This document shows, in pieces, positions 9,971-19,562 of a DNA stretch of 20,000 nucleotides. Below the pieces are notes generated by a model that saw only the letters and a program-made list of their open reading frames with translations, made no database searches and was not told the DNA's origin. This stretch comes from Chrysomallon squamiferum. Lineage: Eukaryota; Mollusca; Gastropoda; Neomphalida; Peltospiridae. Numbering within the stretch: the first letter of the stretch is position 1; each line of letters starts with the position of its first letter. The stretch is taken from NCBI GenBank assembly GCA_012295275.1, contig CM022675.1:10797016-10817015 (forward strand). Direction: 5' to 3'. The translations under genes were made by a program, and so were the position numbers.

Positions 9971-10147
9971 ATCACACAGTACAATAGCAGTAGAAGAAGT
10001 TAAAGGATGTCAGATTGAAATATTATGCATAGCAATATATCAAGCGATGAAAAGGTTCTTGATTGGTGAAGGTTGTTATTTCACTGTAAAAGTTATTCTT
10101 AACAAGCAGACATTTGATGATGCATTTTCGTATATAGAATCACGTTA

Positions 10148-10148
<1 letters not shown>
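9971..10148 (+). CDS. Exon-like open frame, unknown product
   Basis: The frame opens after a TAA at 9960-9962 and an acceptor-like junction, ATTATGCAG, at 9962-9970, and stays open until it enters the GTCT repeat at 10149. The peptide contains VEEVKGCQIEILCIAIYQAM followed by KRFLIGEGCYFTVKV. The pattern of an acidic residue, LCIAIY, then MKRF and FTV loosely recalls the RNase H segment of Ty3-type retroelements, but the catalytic TDH that should follow FTV is absent. I therefore treat the similarity as weak. No good donor ends the frame, and GTAAAA at 10086-10091 is the best of a poor set. It may be an exon, a decayed retroelement piece or chance. Confidence 0.22.
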
Positions 10149-10537
<389 letters not shown>

Positions 10538-10601
10538 GATCTTTCAGCTAAAAGCTTCGTCTTATTATTTTTTTCAGTTCATCTTTGTTGTGTTTATTCA
10601 G

Positions 10602-10755
10602 ACTCAGCTCCGATAACGTTTTTCCCATGTACTCCGCAGATTGGCGGGATGAACACATTAATCAAGTCAATTATTTTCAAAAAGTTTACAGTGCCGACGT
10701 TCTCATTACCTGCATCGTCTTTGAAATCAAAGACTGTCAGCTAATCTTGAGTTAG
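10602..10755 (+). CDS. Exon-like open frame ending in TAG, unknown product
   Basis: The frame is open from 10552 and stops at TAG 10753-10755. Two acceptor-like sites precede it: TTTTTTTCAG ending at 10577 and TTTATTCAG ending at 10601. From the second, the peptide contains FPMYSADWRDEHINQVNYF and then KVYSADVLITCIVFEIKD, close to the stop. Purine-N-pyrimidine codons are frequent, as in real coding DNA, and composition is balanced. A second plus frame is also open here, down to a TAA at 10741-10743, but its codon pattern is poorer. I do not recognise a family. It would be a terminal exon, and pairing with 9971-10148 is possible only across the CT/AG arrays. Confidence 0.28.
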
Positions 10756-10952
10756 GTGAAATGCTTAATCTTTTAACTCTTCGTCAGTGTAGGTCTGGTT
10801 AAGACCAGAAGGTAATGAGTTCGTGTCTCGTCACTGAAGTGATTGTAATAGGCAGCTAGAAAAATCAAAAAAAAAAAACAAAAAAAAAAACACGATCAGT
10901 TTTTTTCATTTGGCCGTCATCACTGGCATTATCTTTGCATCATCTTTGAAAT
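10704..10952. repeat. Pair of ~25-bp imperfect direct repeats
   Basis: The copies lie at 10704-10727 and 10927-10952 and share the core TGCATCRTCTTTGAAAT (16 of 17) plus CATTA at the left. They flank the tRNA-like segment and its A-rich tail, but the second copy begins about 35 bases after the tail, so they are not a simple target-site duplication. Confidence 0.55.
10784..10837 (+). mobile_element. tRNA-like fold without D-arm, possible SINE head
   Basis: TCAGTG (10784-10789) pairs with CACTGA (10832-10837) as an acceptor-like stem. GGTC (10792-10795) pairs with GACC (10803-10806) around a 7-base loop. ATGAG (10815-10819) pairs with CTCGT (10827-10831) around TTCGTGT, a near-canonical T-loop that touches the acceptor stem exactly as in a tRNA. 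There is no D-arm and no good A-box, so it is not a functional tRNA. An A-rich stretch follows at 10860-10891. A degraded tRNA-derived SINE would explain the T-arm and the A-tail. Chance folding is the main alternative. Confidence 0.3.
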
Positions 10953-11048
10953 TTCACCCAGAAGTAAAAATATCTTTTATTTAAAACTGATACTTTCTTC
11001 TGTACACATTGTTAAGAAAAAAGATTTATCTAATTATCTTTCTCTGAA

Positions 11049-11081
<33 letters not shown>

Positions 11082-11090
11082 GTCTCTCTA

Positions 11091-11182
<92 letters not shown>

Positions 11183-11610
11183 TCTATGTCTATTTATTTC
11201 ATTTTTCTATCTATGGTATCTTTTTCTATCTTTGTTCTTTCTCTATCTATCTCTATCTATCTACCTGTAGTTGTATATATTGTCTCAGTTTATTTTATTT
11301 ATCTGTCTGAAAGTTTATTTCACTTTTTTTTGTTCCTTTTTCGCTTTGTTCTTTTCTTCTCTCTCTCTCTGCCTGATTATCTGTCTGTGTGTTATCTTTG
11401 TCTGACATATATTGTTTCTTTGTTTTTTCCTTTTTTTTTTTTCTTCGTTTTTTTTTTTTTTTTTATCTCTTTCTCTATCTCTCTCTGTCTGTCTGTCTCA
11501 TCTTTTTTTAATATTCATACCTACATATATTTACATATATTTAACATATTTCAAGGAAAATCAGAAATACATCATTGAAACATTAAGCTCTGAACGCTAC
11601 TCCGATTTTA
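10953..11610. repeat. Pyrimidine-rich DNA with a long (GTCT)n(TATC)n array
   Basis: GTCT repeats lie at 11051-11073 and 11091-11163 and pass into TATC units (11164-11187). The rest to about 11515 is T/C-rich with scattered TCTA and TCTG. The frames at 11186-11618 are rich in F, S, L and Y only because of this. Confidence 0.92.
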
Positions 11611-11737
11611 CAAATTAAAAGAACAACAAAAAAACAGACAACAAAAAAAAAAAAAAAAAGAAAAGAAAAAAGAAACAACCCCTGCAACAAACAATACAAC
11701 AACAACAACAAAAATTAAAACAAATTAAAAAAATAAC

Positions 11738-11835
<98 letters not shown>

Positions 11836-11915
11836 ACACACACAAAGTGACTTTAGTTATCAACATGACTTTAGTTATGACACACACACGCAAAAAAAAA
11901 AAAAAAAAAAAAAAT
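11611..11915. repeat. A-rich tract, (AG)n array and A-run
   Basis: A-runs and CAA triplets (11625-11735) lead to AG repeats at 11738-11833 with one slip (GAAGAG near 11754). ACAC units and a 23-base A-run (11892-11914) follow. Confidence 0.95.
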
Positions 11916-12323
11916 GAAAAAAATGTCCCCATGCCATACAGTGTTACAAATGTATTATCTCCGTCTCACAATTCGTTCTAGTGATAAATAACTCATTTGA
12001 GTACCTTGCAGTTGCACTGAAACAGAACAGTTCACTATTGTAGATAATGGCATTGAAAAATAATTATGGGTTAAATGTCACGGATTCTGTGCATATCTAT
12101 CTGCATAATATGAACATTATTGTTTGATGTGAACTGGTACATTGGCATATTTAATTAACAGAGTCTCACGGTTTTGTGAAAATTGCGCAACAACTTCTAA
12201 AAATAATCTCATGGTTTAGGTATGTTGATATGATACGAAATAAAGTCAGATTTCTTAAAATTTGCAAGGAAATGGTTAAAGTACATTCTGTATATTTCTT
12301 AGTTATGTTTTCAAAAAGTACAT

Positions 12324-12355
<32 letters not shown>

Positions 12356-12600
12356 TGTTTATTTACTTGAATAAAGAAAAAAAAAAGAGCATAAAGAAAA
12401 AGGGGTCGTTTAAATAGGCAGGCGCTGTCATGTTTGTAGTTATGACGTAATCTAAAAATTATAGTCCGATATGTATGATAAGGTATATAGGTATATTATA
12501 CCGAGTGCGTTTATGAAATTATGCAGTTCTTCCTATTTTAATTATTTGTTTTTAATTGCGAGTTTGTTATGAGAATAAAAAATAAAAATAATAAAAAAAT
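11916..12600. other. AT-rich unique DNA
   Basis: There is no convincing open frame on either strand. About nine TTTA units lie at 12321-12354. TGACGTAA is at 12443-12450 within a small GC-richer patch (12400-12450). Confidence 0.6.
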
Positions 12601-12609
12601 AATACAAAT

Positions 12610-12970
12610 CTACATACATACTATACTACTACTACTAGTACTACTAAATAATGATATCTCTAAATTATTACTATTACAGTACCGATACTATTAAATTAAT
12701 CTTACTACTTCTACGACTTCTACACCACCACCATCTGTAATTATTACCACAGTTTTAGCTGAGTTACGCTTTCTGCTACTGCTGTTAAAACAGCTACTAC
12801 TACTACTATTACTATTGCTAGTAGTAGTAGTAGTAGCAGCTGTAGAACAACTGCCAGTTACTACTATTAACACCATTATCATCACGGCTAATAACAATAA
12901 CAAAAAGAACAGCAGCAATAACAACAGCAGCAGCAACAACAACGACACCAGCAACATTATTAGAAGAAAA
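12610..12970. repeat. TAC/TAG/CAG mosaic containing a near-perfect hairpin
   Basis: Triplet repeats change strand sense at 12809-12818. ACAGCTACTACTACTACTA (12790-12808) faces a TAGTAG run ending AGCAGCTGT (12819-12843). The arms pair along about 20 bp with one 3-base slip and a 10-base loop. CAA and CAG triplets follow to 12955. Confidence 0.92.
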
Positions 12971-13059
12971 AAACGTGTTTCTAGAAATATTCTTATTTAA
13001 TATTACAGATGTGTGGCTTGTAGTTGTCTCAGTTTGTTTGAAGTGATTATTTCTTCTTT

Positions 13060-13101
13060 TTCTTCTTCTTCTTCTTCTTCTTCTTCTTCTTCTTCTTCTT
13101 C
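13060..13101. repeat. (TTC)14 array, GAA on the minus strand
   Basis: Fourteen uninterrupted TTC units form an all-pyrimidine strand of the type able to form triplex DNA. The poly-R minus frame is a translation of the repeat. Confidence 0.97.
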
Positions 13102-13172
13102 TAACTGTTGCTGTTGTTGTGATTTGTTTCTTAGCGTTGTGAATTACTAGCAAGCATTACAGGTCTTCTAGC

Positions 13173-13255
13173 CCAAGGGAGACAACCACCTAAGTATCAA
13201 TAATCTCAGTATTTTCACGATTTACTTTTTTCATTTAGCTGGTTATTTCCCTTGG
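13173..13255. mobile_element. 83-bp foldback element with 16-bp inverted ends
   Basis: CCAAGGGAGACAACCA (13173-13188) faces TGGTTATTTCCCTTGG (13240-13255), with 14 of 16 positions complementary. The 51-base interior is AT-rich and non-coding. Flanks show no target duplication. The arms resemble short AAGGGAGATAAC-type motifs that I recall as frequent in mollusc genomes. That recollection is from memory and unverified. A tiny MITE, or the ends of one, is the best reading. Confidence 0.5.
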
Positions 13256-13643
13256 ACTGAACTGTAATAGTTTTGTTTATTGCGTTTTATACACATCCGT
13301 AGCACAGCAAATGAAGTGGAAATGTGTTTTGATATTAAAGAAAATCTCTGCTTCTTTATTTTTCTTTCCTTTTAACCTTTTCTTCTTTATCTTGTTATAA
13401 TTAGTAGTGGTGCTGGTATTAATATCAAATTCAGTATTAATATATGTAGTGGTAACACGTTAGTGTTAATAGTTGTGGTAGTAGTAGTAGTACCGAAGTG
13501 GTGGTAGTAATAGTAGTATTGTAGTTACGGTAAGAGTGATTGAAGTAGTAGCTGTAGTTGTAGTTATAGTAGTATCAGTAGCAGGACTAGTAAAAATAGC
13601 TCGATTTATGTAATCTAGTGGCAGTTTTCAACTGATAGGACAC

Positions 13644-13647
<4 letters not shown>
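13256..13647. repeat. Unique spacer then GTA/TAG mosaic
   Basis: 13256-13390 is AT-rich unique DNA. 13395-13600 is a degenerate field of GTA, GTG and TAG triplets with no open frame of interest. Confidence 0.85.
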
Positions 13648-14370
<723 letters not shown>

Positions 14371-14522
14371 TACATACATACATACATACATACATACATA
14401 CATACATACATACATACATACATACATACTTACATACATACATACATTTATACATATAAATAGACACATACATGCATGCATATATTTATTGATAGATAGA
14501 TACGTACATACATAATTATATG

Positions 14523-14560
<38 letters not shown>
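14371..14560. repeat. (TACA)n array and (TA)n array
   Basis: TACA units run over 14371-14446 with one slip. GATA units lie near 14490-14500 and TA repeats lie at 14526-14558. Confidence 0.96.
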
Positions 14561-14561
<1 letters not shown>

Positions 14562-15710
14562 GTATAAATAAATATTTCTTCATTTCCTTTTTTTTTCTTT
14601 CTTTTGTCTCCAAAATGCATTGGATGAGAGAAGGAAAACATGACAATAGTCTGAAGAAGAAGAAAAATGAAGAAAAAAAAAAGAATACATGTTTGGATAT
14701 CGTGAATACGGTTATGTATTTTATTAAATAAGTGACTCACTTCTTTACATAGAAATTGCGTAGCCCAATGACTAGAGCTTGTAGTAACTTTATTAGTGTG
14801 ATTATTTTCATATCAGAGCACACAAAAGAGGAAAGAAAACATGATTCCATAAAGATCATATTTAAGAAGGCAGCTGATCTTGTGTTTTGTTATTAAAATA
14901 GGTTTTTATCTTTTTGGGGTGCGGAGGGTTTCTGTTTGTGTGGTTTTTTTTCCGATATATTTTCTTTTAACCTTATATTTTTACATTTATTTTATTGAAT
15001 TTTGATACACAGTATTTTCTTTCTTCTTTGTCCCTTGTTATTCGATTCGATGATGTCTTCTTTGATTAATTTATTCTAAGATCTCACACATTTTCCATAT
15101 CATTTTACTCGCAATTTGTATTCAAGATGGCGTTTCAAAGTCTGTGGTACGTGTTTTCCTGTTATGAGTAACAAACGCATACAGATACATAACTTGCTGC
15201 TATTTGAGAATGCGTATTTGTTTTTTTTTGGGTTTTTTCTTAAATTCTTTTATTATTTATATCCTTCTTAGCGATAAGTATGGCGATTAACTAAACATGC
15301 GGATAAAAAAAAATGTTTTAATGCGCCAATAAAATATAATTTTTTCTTATACAGCTATAAAATTATAGAATTATACAACCACACACAACTCATGCAGTTA
15401 GATATAATACGGAGGCACGTATTCATATTCTGTCATGAAGTCTTGCAGGCACGTATGCAAATAACATCATACACTGAACACAGGCACACTGGCACACTGA
15501 CACACCCAGACCTTCAGCTGTATGATGCATACATGCTCGGAAACAGAAATAATTCATATGCAGCCAATAGAGATTCAGAGGCAGAGGGATGATTGGCTAT
15601 GCTGGGACAAAGCGACGGAATATAGGTCCGTGAATTTACAACTATGCATGCACGCATGCACACACACGCACACACAGGCATTCATCTAGCAGTACAGCAG
15701 TGTATCTCTT

Positions 15711-15711
<1 letters not shown>
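14561..15711. other. AT-rich unique DNA, no clear gene
   Basis: Short A- and T-runs are scattered throughout. AAGATGGCG (15124-15132) matches the YY1-type element often found at animal gene starts and contains an ATG whose frame closes after 14 codons. The frame at 15392-15592 has 66 codons and a normal composition but no splice or start support. An octamer lies at 15455-15462. CACACTGACAC steps near 15480-15506 and GCATGCAC steps near 15645-15675 are weak repeats. Confidence 0.5.
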
Positions 15712-15776
<65 letters not shown>

Positions 15777-15797
15777 CCCCCCCACCCCTTCCCTCCC
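15712..15797. repeat. (CT)n array ending in a C-rich G4-type tract
   Basis: CT repeats (15712-15772) end in ten C, A, four C, TT, three C, T, three C (15774-15797). The minus strand therefore has four G-runs with loops of one or two bases, a canonical quadruplex pattern. The whole block also makes an exceptionally long pyrimidine tract ahead of the AG at 15805-15806. Confidence 0.95.
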
Positions 15798-15806
15798 ATT
15801 CCACAG

Positions 15807-15943
15807 AGGTTACCCAAAAGCCAGCCGAAGCCGTTCACGAATCAAAAATCGTTGATTTCATATGCAGGCAGGTTGAACATTTGTTTGGCAATAAAACTCG
15901 TATGAATAAAACTCGTAAATTACGACTGAGACAGGCTGTCTGA
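15807..15943 (+). CDS. Exon-like segment, frame 1 of 2, unknown product
   Basis: A junction ATTCCACAG after about 90 bases of pyrimidine is a very strong acceptor-like site. The frame then reads 45 codons to TGA at 15941-15943. The peptide contains VTQKPAEAVHESKIVDFICR, then QVEHLFGNKTR and a basic tail. Codons are strongly purine-N-pyrimidine, as in real exons. A helix of the form IVDFICRQVEHLFG loosely resembles the last helix of RhoGAP domains, but this is too short to claim. AATAAAACTCGTA occurs twice in frame with period 15 (15890 and 15905). GTATGA (15900) or GTAAAT (15915) could serve as weak donors, in which case the TGA is intronic. Confidence 0.33.
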
Positions 15944-16028
15944 AAAGGCGAAGGCTTCGGACATTTTCTATAAATTACCCGACGACCGGCTCAAGCTTCT
16001 CGCGACACGTATTGATCTGAAAACCCAC
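15930..16028 (+). pseudogene. Coding-like continuation in a shifted frame
   Basis: A second plus frame, one base out of register, opens after a stop at 15927-15929. It reads KASDIFYKLPDDRLKLLATR near its end and stops at TAA 16026-16028. Its codon pattern is as exon-like as the preceding frame, which closes at 15943, so the two overlap by 14 bases. The arrangement suits one ancestral exon broken by a one-base insertion or two-base loss, a sequencing error, or coincidence. No intron could fit between them. Confidence 0.25.
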
Positions 16029-16500
16029 TAAACGCACGGGCCCGTTGTTAATTTCTGACAGTCCCTCGCAGATTTATGGCAAACGGAAGATGTTTTCGTG
16101 CTCACGTGCGAAATCTGGCCCAGTCGGCGGATTTAGACCATCCAAGGCGACATGGCAAAAGCATTAGACTCGTGTTTTTTAATTTTTAATTTTTTTTTTT
16201 AAATTCAAAGGTAAATCGCATTAAAAGGTAATGCTTAAAACATTTTTTTTTTCTCTCTCTTTTTTTTTTTTTTTTTTTTATCTCGCGAGTAATTATCGGA
16301 CATTTCAGAGTTAAAGCTTTGACAGTATTTGAAATATTTTCTTTGAAGAAAACGGTGGACGTCGTTGCGAGAGCTTTTTATTTATTCTCGTGGTAATGAA
16401 TTTATCAAGCTGTTGATGATTTTTTTTTTTTTTTCTTGATTTTTCTTCTTCATTTTACTATCAGGACGTGCAAGTTAGTATTTTACTCGCTTGAAAATCA
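16029..16500. other. CpG-rich flank grading into T-rich DNA
   Basis: 16029-16180 has many CpG, a 10-bp palindrome ACGGGCCCGT (16036-16045) and a CACGTG E-box (16103-16108). After T-runs (16192-16200, 16261-16279) comes TCTCGCGAGT (16281-16290), one base off the TCTCGCGAGA palindrome found in animal promoters. No open frame is convincing past 16028. Confidence 0.45.
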
Positions 16501-16970
16501 GCCTTTGTCGTAAAAAAAAAAAAAAAAAACATTTATTTGAAAATAAGACAAATTATAAAAAACTTTATTTAAAAAAGAAGAAAAAAAAAAATGTCCTAAT
16601 AAAAATTGCAAATTATTACGTCATCAACTGTATCAAGTTTAACGTAATCGTATATCAAGACGGTCATGCTTTCGCAAAATTGAAATGTTAATTAGAGTTA
16701 TTTCCCGTTGACCTATGTCTGTTTTGTAACAAAACTGATCAGATGAAATACCATTAAAAAAGTATTACAATTTTAGTCACGTTAAAATTAGTCACGTTGG
16801 AAGTATACGGTGGATGTTTATGTCAGTTTAATTATAAACGATGAAACGAAAGCGAGAAATGAATCAAAACATAAATGTATAAATTATTATTAATTTTTTT
16901 TCGCTACATGACACACTAACATAATTACAATCGTCACGATATTAAAACAAAAATTATTATTAAAATGACT
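16501..16970. other. AT-rich unique DNA with a 15-bp tandem
   Basis: A-runs lie at 16513-16529 and 16573-16591. TTACGTCA is at 16616-16623. TTAGTCACGTT occurs at 16773-16783 and again at 16788-16798, with a 15-bp period. No gene is visible. Confidence 0.6.
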
Positions 16971-17088
16971 TCTACTATTACTACTACTACTACTGCTATT
17001 ACAACCACTGCCACTGTTCAGCCAACACCACCACCACCACCACCACCATAACCACCACCACCAACAACAACAACAACTACTACTACTG

Positions 17089-17119
<31 letters not shown>

Positions 17120-17345
17120 AATTACTGTTGATGCCGCTGTTTCTGCTATTACTACAGTTATACTACAATAACACAAACTAGTAATAGTCCAAATACAACA
17201 ACTACTACCACTACTACTACCACTAATATTACTACAACAGATACTACCACTACTATTACTCCTGCTGCTATTGCTGCTGCAGCTACTATTACAAATGTTA
17301 CCAATAACCCTGAGACGATGTTTACAACAACTGCAAACAATAACA
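16971..17345. repeat. ACT/ACC/CAA trinucleotide mosaic
   Basis: ACT repeats pass into ACC (17027-17062), CAA and back to ACT, with GCT/GCA variants at 17262-17282. The 156-codon minus frame is mostly V, G and S produced by this field. Confidence 0.94.
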
Positions 17346-18050
17346 GCAACTACATTTACTTCAACTAGATTTAACAACCGCAAGAGTATAATAATCACAA
17401 CGTAAGAAAACTCAGCGCAGATAACAAATACAAATGTACATTGCCCATTCCTAATGGAATTCCTGCAAATTGTAGCAGAAACAGACACAAATTAAACAGC
17501 AAAGAGATAAATAACAATGAAATAAACAGATAAATAACAATACAGTAACCACCTATCTAACTAAAAATAACTAACCAAATAAATAAATAACGAAAGAATG
17601 AATGAATGAATAAAAGGTTATTGTTATTATTATTTTATTTCCATTATACATTTTTTTTCTGTTTCTAGATACAGTAATGTCAAACATTAATGCAAGCTTA
17701 TATAAATAAATAAAAAATCAAAAAAATCACGAATAACAATAACATTAAATTATTGAACACACTACCGAACAAATTCTGGCAACAAGAACATTTCTGAAAG
17801 TCAGTACGGTTCAAGTGAACAATTATTTACGCTTGCTTAAGTGAGATTATTTCTGTATTACAAAATCAATAATCAATATATAAAGAATTATTTAACAAAC
17901 TGTAATTATGGGAAAAAGACAGCAGAGCAAATACAGCGTGACTCGACGCAGAATTGATAACCCGTCGAGGCATCGGTTCAAATCGGTACATTTTCACGCT
18001 GCATTAACGATTACCATTCTGGTTTATTTATTTCTTCATTTGTTTGTTTG
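17346..18050. other. AT-rich unique DNA with a small open frame
   Basis: AAAT and AATG units occur near 17578-17615. An ATG at 17908 opens a frame whose first 30 residues are basic (MGKRQQSKYSVTRRR and on) before it runs into T-runs that encode only F and L. GGTTCAAATC at 17975-17984 resembles a tRNA B-box, but no tRNA folds around it. I see no supported gene. Confidence 0.5.
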
Positions 18051-18095
18051 TTTGTTTCTTTTTTTTTTTTTTTTAATAATTTTTAATTTTTTTAA

Positions 18096-18126
<31 letters not shown>

Positions 18127-18310
18127 TTGTTTGTGCATATTTCATTTTTTCTTTCTCTTTTTTACTTTCTTCCATTTTCCGTTTTCGTTCCTTTCATTAT
18201 TTCTTTTTTTTTTTTCTCTTTTTTTTTCTGTACATTTCTTTGACATCTTCATCTTCTTTCTGTCTTTCGTTTCTAAAGAAAAATAAACCATAACAATTAT
18301 ACAGGAGCAT
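18051..18310. repeat. T-rich low-complexity DNA
   Basis: T-runs at about 18059-18120 are followed by TTTC and CTTT steps to 18275. No feature is visible. Confidence 0.9.
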
Positions 18311-18320
18311 TAGCAATTGC

Positions 18321-18384
18321 AGTAGTAGTAGTAATAATAATTGTAGTAGTAGTAGCAGTAATAATAATTGTAGTAGTAGTAGTA
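18321..18384. repeat. 27-bp minisatellite, two units plus
   Basis: A unit made of GTAATAATAATT, four GTA and GCA occurs at 18331-18357 and again at 18358-18384. The second copy differs only at its last triplet. A partial GTA run precedes the first. Confidence 0.9.
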
Positions 18385-18730
<346 letters not shown>

Positions 18731-18779
18731 GTATAATTAAGTTTACAAAAACAAAACAAAAAAAAAAATAAATCCTTCT

Positions 18780-19060
18780 CTTTATTCCTCGCGGTTGAAA
18801 AAACCCGTCACAGTTTTATTTTTTGTTGTTTTTTATTTTTCATTCCTTCGTCTTACCCACTTCATCAGCAGCGGCCGAAAAACCCGCCCGTCTCAGCAAC
18901 ATCGTATCTGGAAGATTATTTGTTTTGTATTTGTTATGAAACTCGATACCTCTGAAGGCAAATTAGCCTTGCTTTTGCAAGCACCGCTGTCTGTGTTTCA
19001 GCCATCGTCGTCCATAAAGCAAACGGCTTCAGTGAAGACATGGATTCTGTTTGAGGCAGG
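18780..19060. other. GC-richer island with several exon-like frames
   Basis: The island lies between T-rich DNA and a run of about 20 A, and is richer in GC and CpG than its surroundings. On the plus strand a long pyrimidine-rich stretch ends at CAG 18869, a plausible acceptor, and three plus frames stay open for 28 codons or more. On the minus strand the T-run complementing 19062-19082 plus CCTGCCTCAAACAG is an equally good acceptor, followed by ATG at 19041 and a 35-codon frame (starting MSSLKPFALWTTMAETQTAV) to TAA at 18934. The strands compete and I cannot choose. Two copies of a GCGG(T/C)(T/C)GAAAAA-ACCCG motif lie 80 bp apart (18791 and 18871). Confidence 0.3.
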
Positions 19061-19208
19061 GAAAAAAAAAAAAAAAAAAAAATCTATTCATAACGATGAT
19101 AGATGTCTTGCTCAAGTCTAAATCACTCTGCTATACTCCTTTACTCTCGTCGTCAAGACCAAGAAAAATGAAAAACAGAAATGCATAACAAAACAAAGAG
19201 TCGTGTTC
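19061..19208. other. A-run and unique spacer
   Basis: About 20 A residues (19062-19082) are followed by unremarkable unique DNA. Read on the plus strand, the A-run could be a retroposition tail of the preceding island, but no target duplication is evident. Confidence 0.5.
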
Positions 19209-19254
19209 GGGAGGGGTGGGGTGGGGAGGGGTGGGGTGGGTGCGGTGGGGGGGG
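19209..19254 (+). promoter_or_regulatory. Very strong G-quadruplex motif
   Basis: The plus strand has five consecutive G4 runs joined by single bases (19213-19236: G4-T-G4-T-G4-A-G4-T-G4), then GGG, and a run of eight G (19247-19254). Single-base loops and four-tetrad stacks are the most stable class by established biophysics. No gene start is visible beside it, so a regulatory role is only a possibility. Confidence 0.85.
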
Positions 19255-19429
19255 TGATGGTGGAAGGAATGATGGGACGAGTGAGTGAAGAGAGAAGAGT
19301 AATAATGAAGAAAAGAGTTTCGTAAAGAAAAACTTTAGAAAAAGAAAGACTTTGTTTAAAGAATAATAATATGTGCGTGATTGAAATCGAAGAAATGGAA
19401 GAAAAGAAAATAATGATAATAAATAAATA
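19255..19429. other. Purine-rich unique sequence
   Basis: GA-rich but irregular sequence follows the G-runs. The minus frames at 19118-19654 and 19153-19593 crossing this region are L, I, S, F and P peptides from the repeats on either side. Confidence 0.6.
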
Positions 19430-19441
19430 ATAAAAAAGTAA

Positions 19442-19487
<46 letters not shown>

Positions 19488-19489
19488 TA

Positions 19490-19562
<73 letters not shown>
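19430..19562. repeat. (AAT)n array with a central break
   Basis: AAT repeats run over 19443-19486 and 19497-19562, separated by AATATAATAGTA. Confidence 0.97.

Noticed and set aside
17018-17488. Minus frame with poly-V and poly-G resembling a glycine-rich protein
   Set aside because: It derives from the ACT/ACC/CAA mosaic, and the non-repeat end shows no domain.
17975-17984. B-box-like GGTTCAAATC suggesting a tRNA gene
   Set aside because: The flanking bases do not form a T-stem (only two of five pairs) and there is no acceptor stem or A-box.
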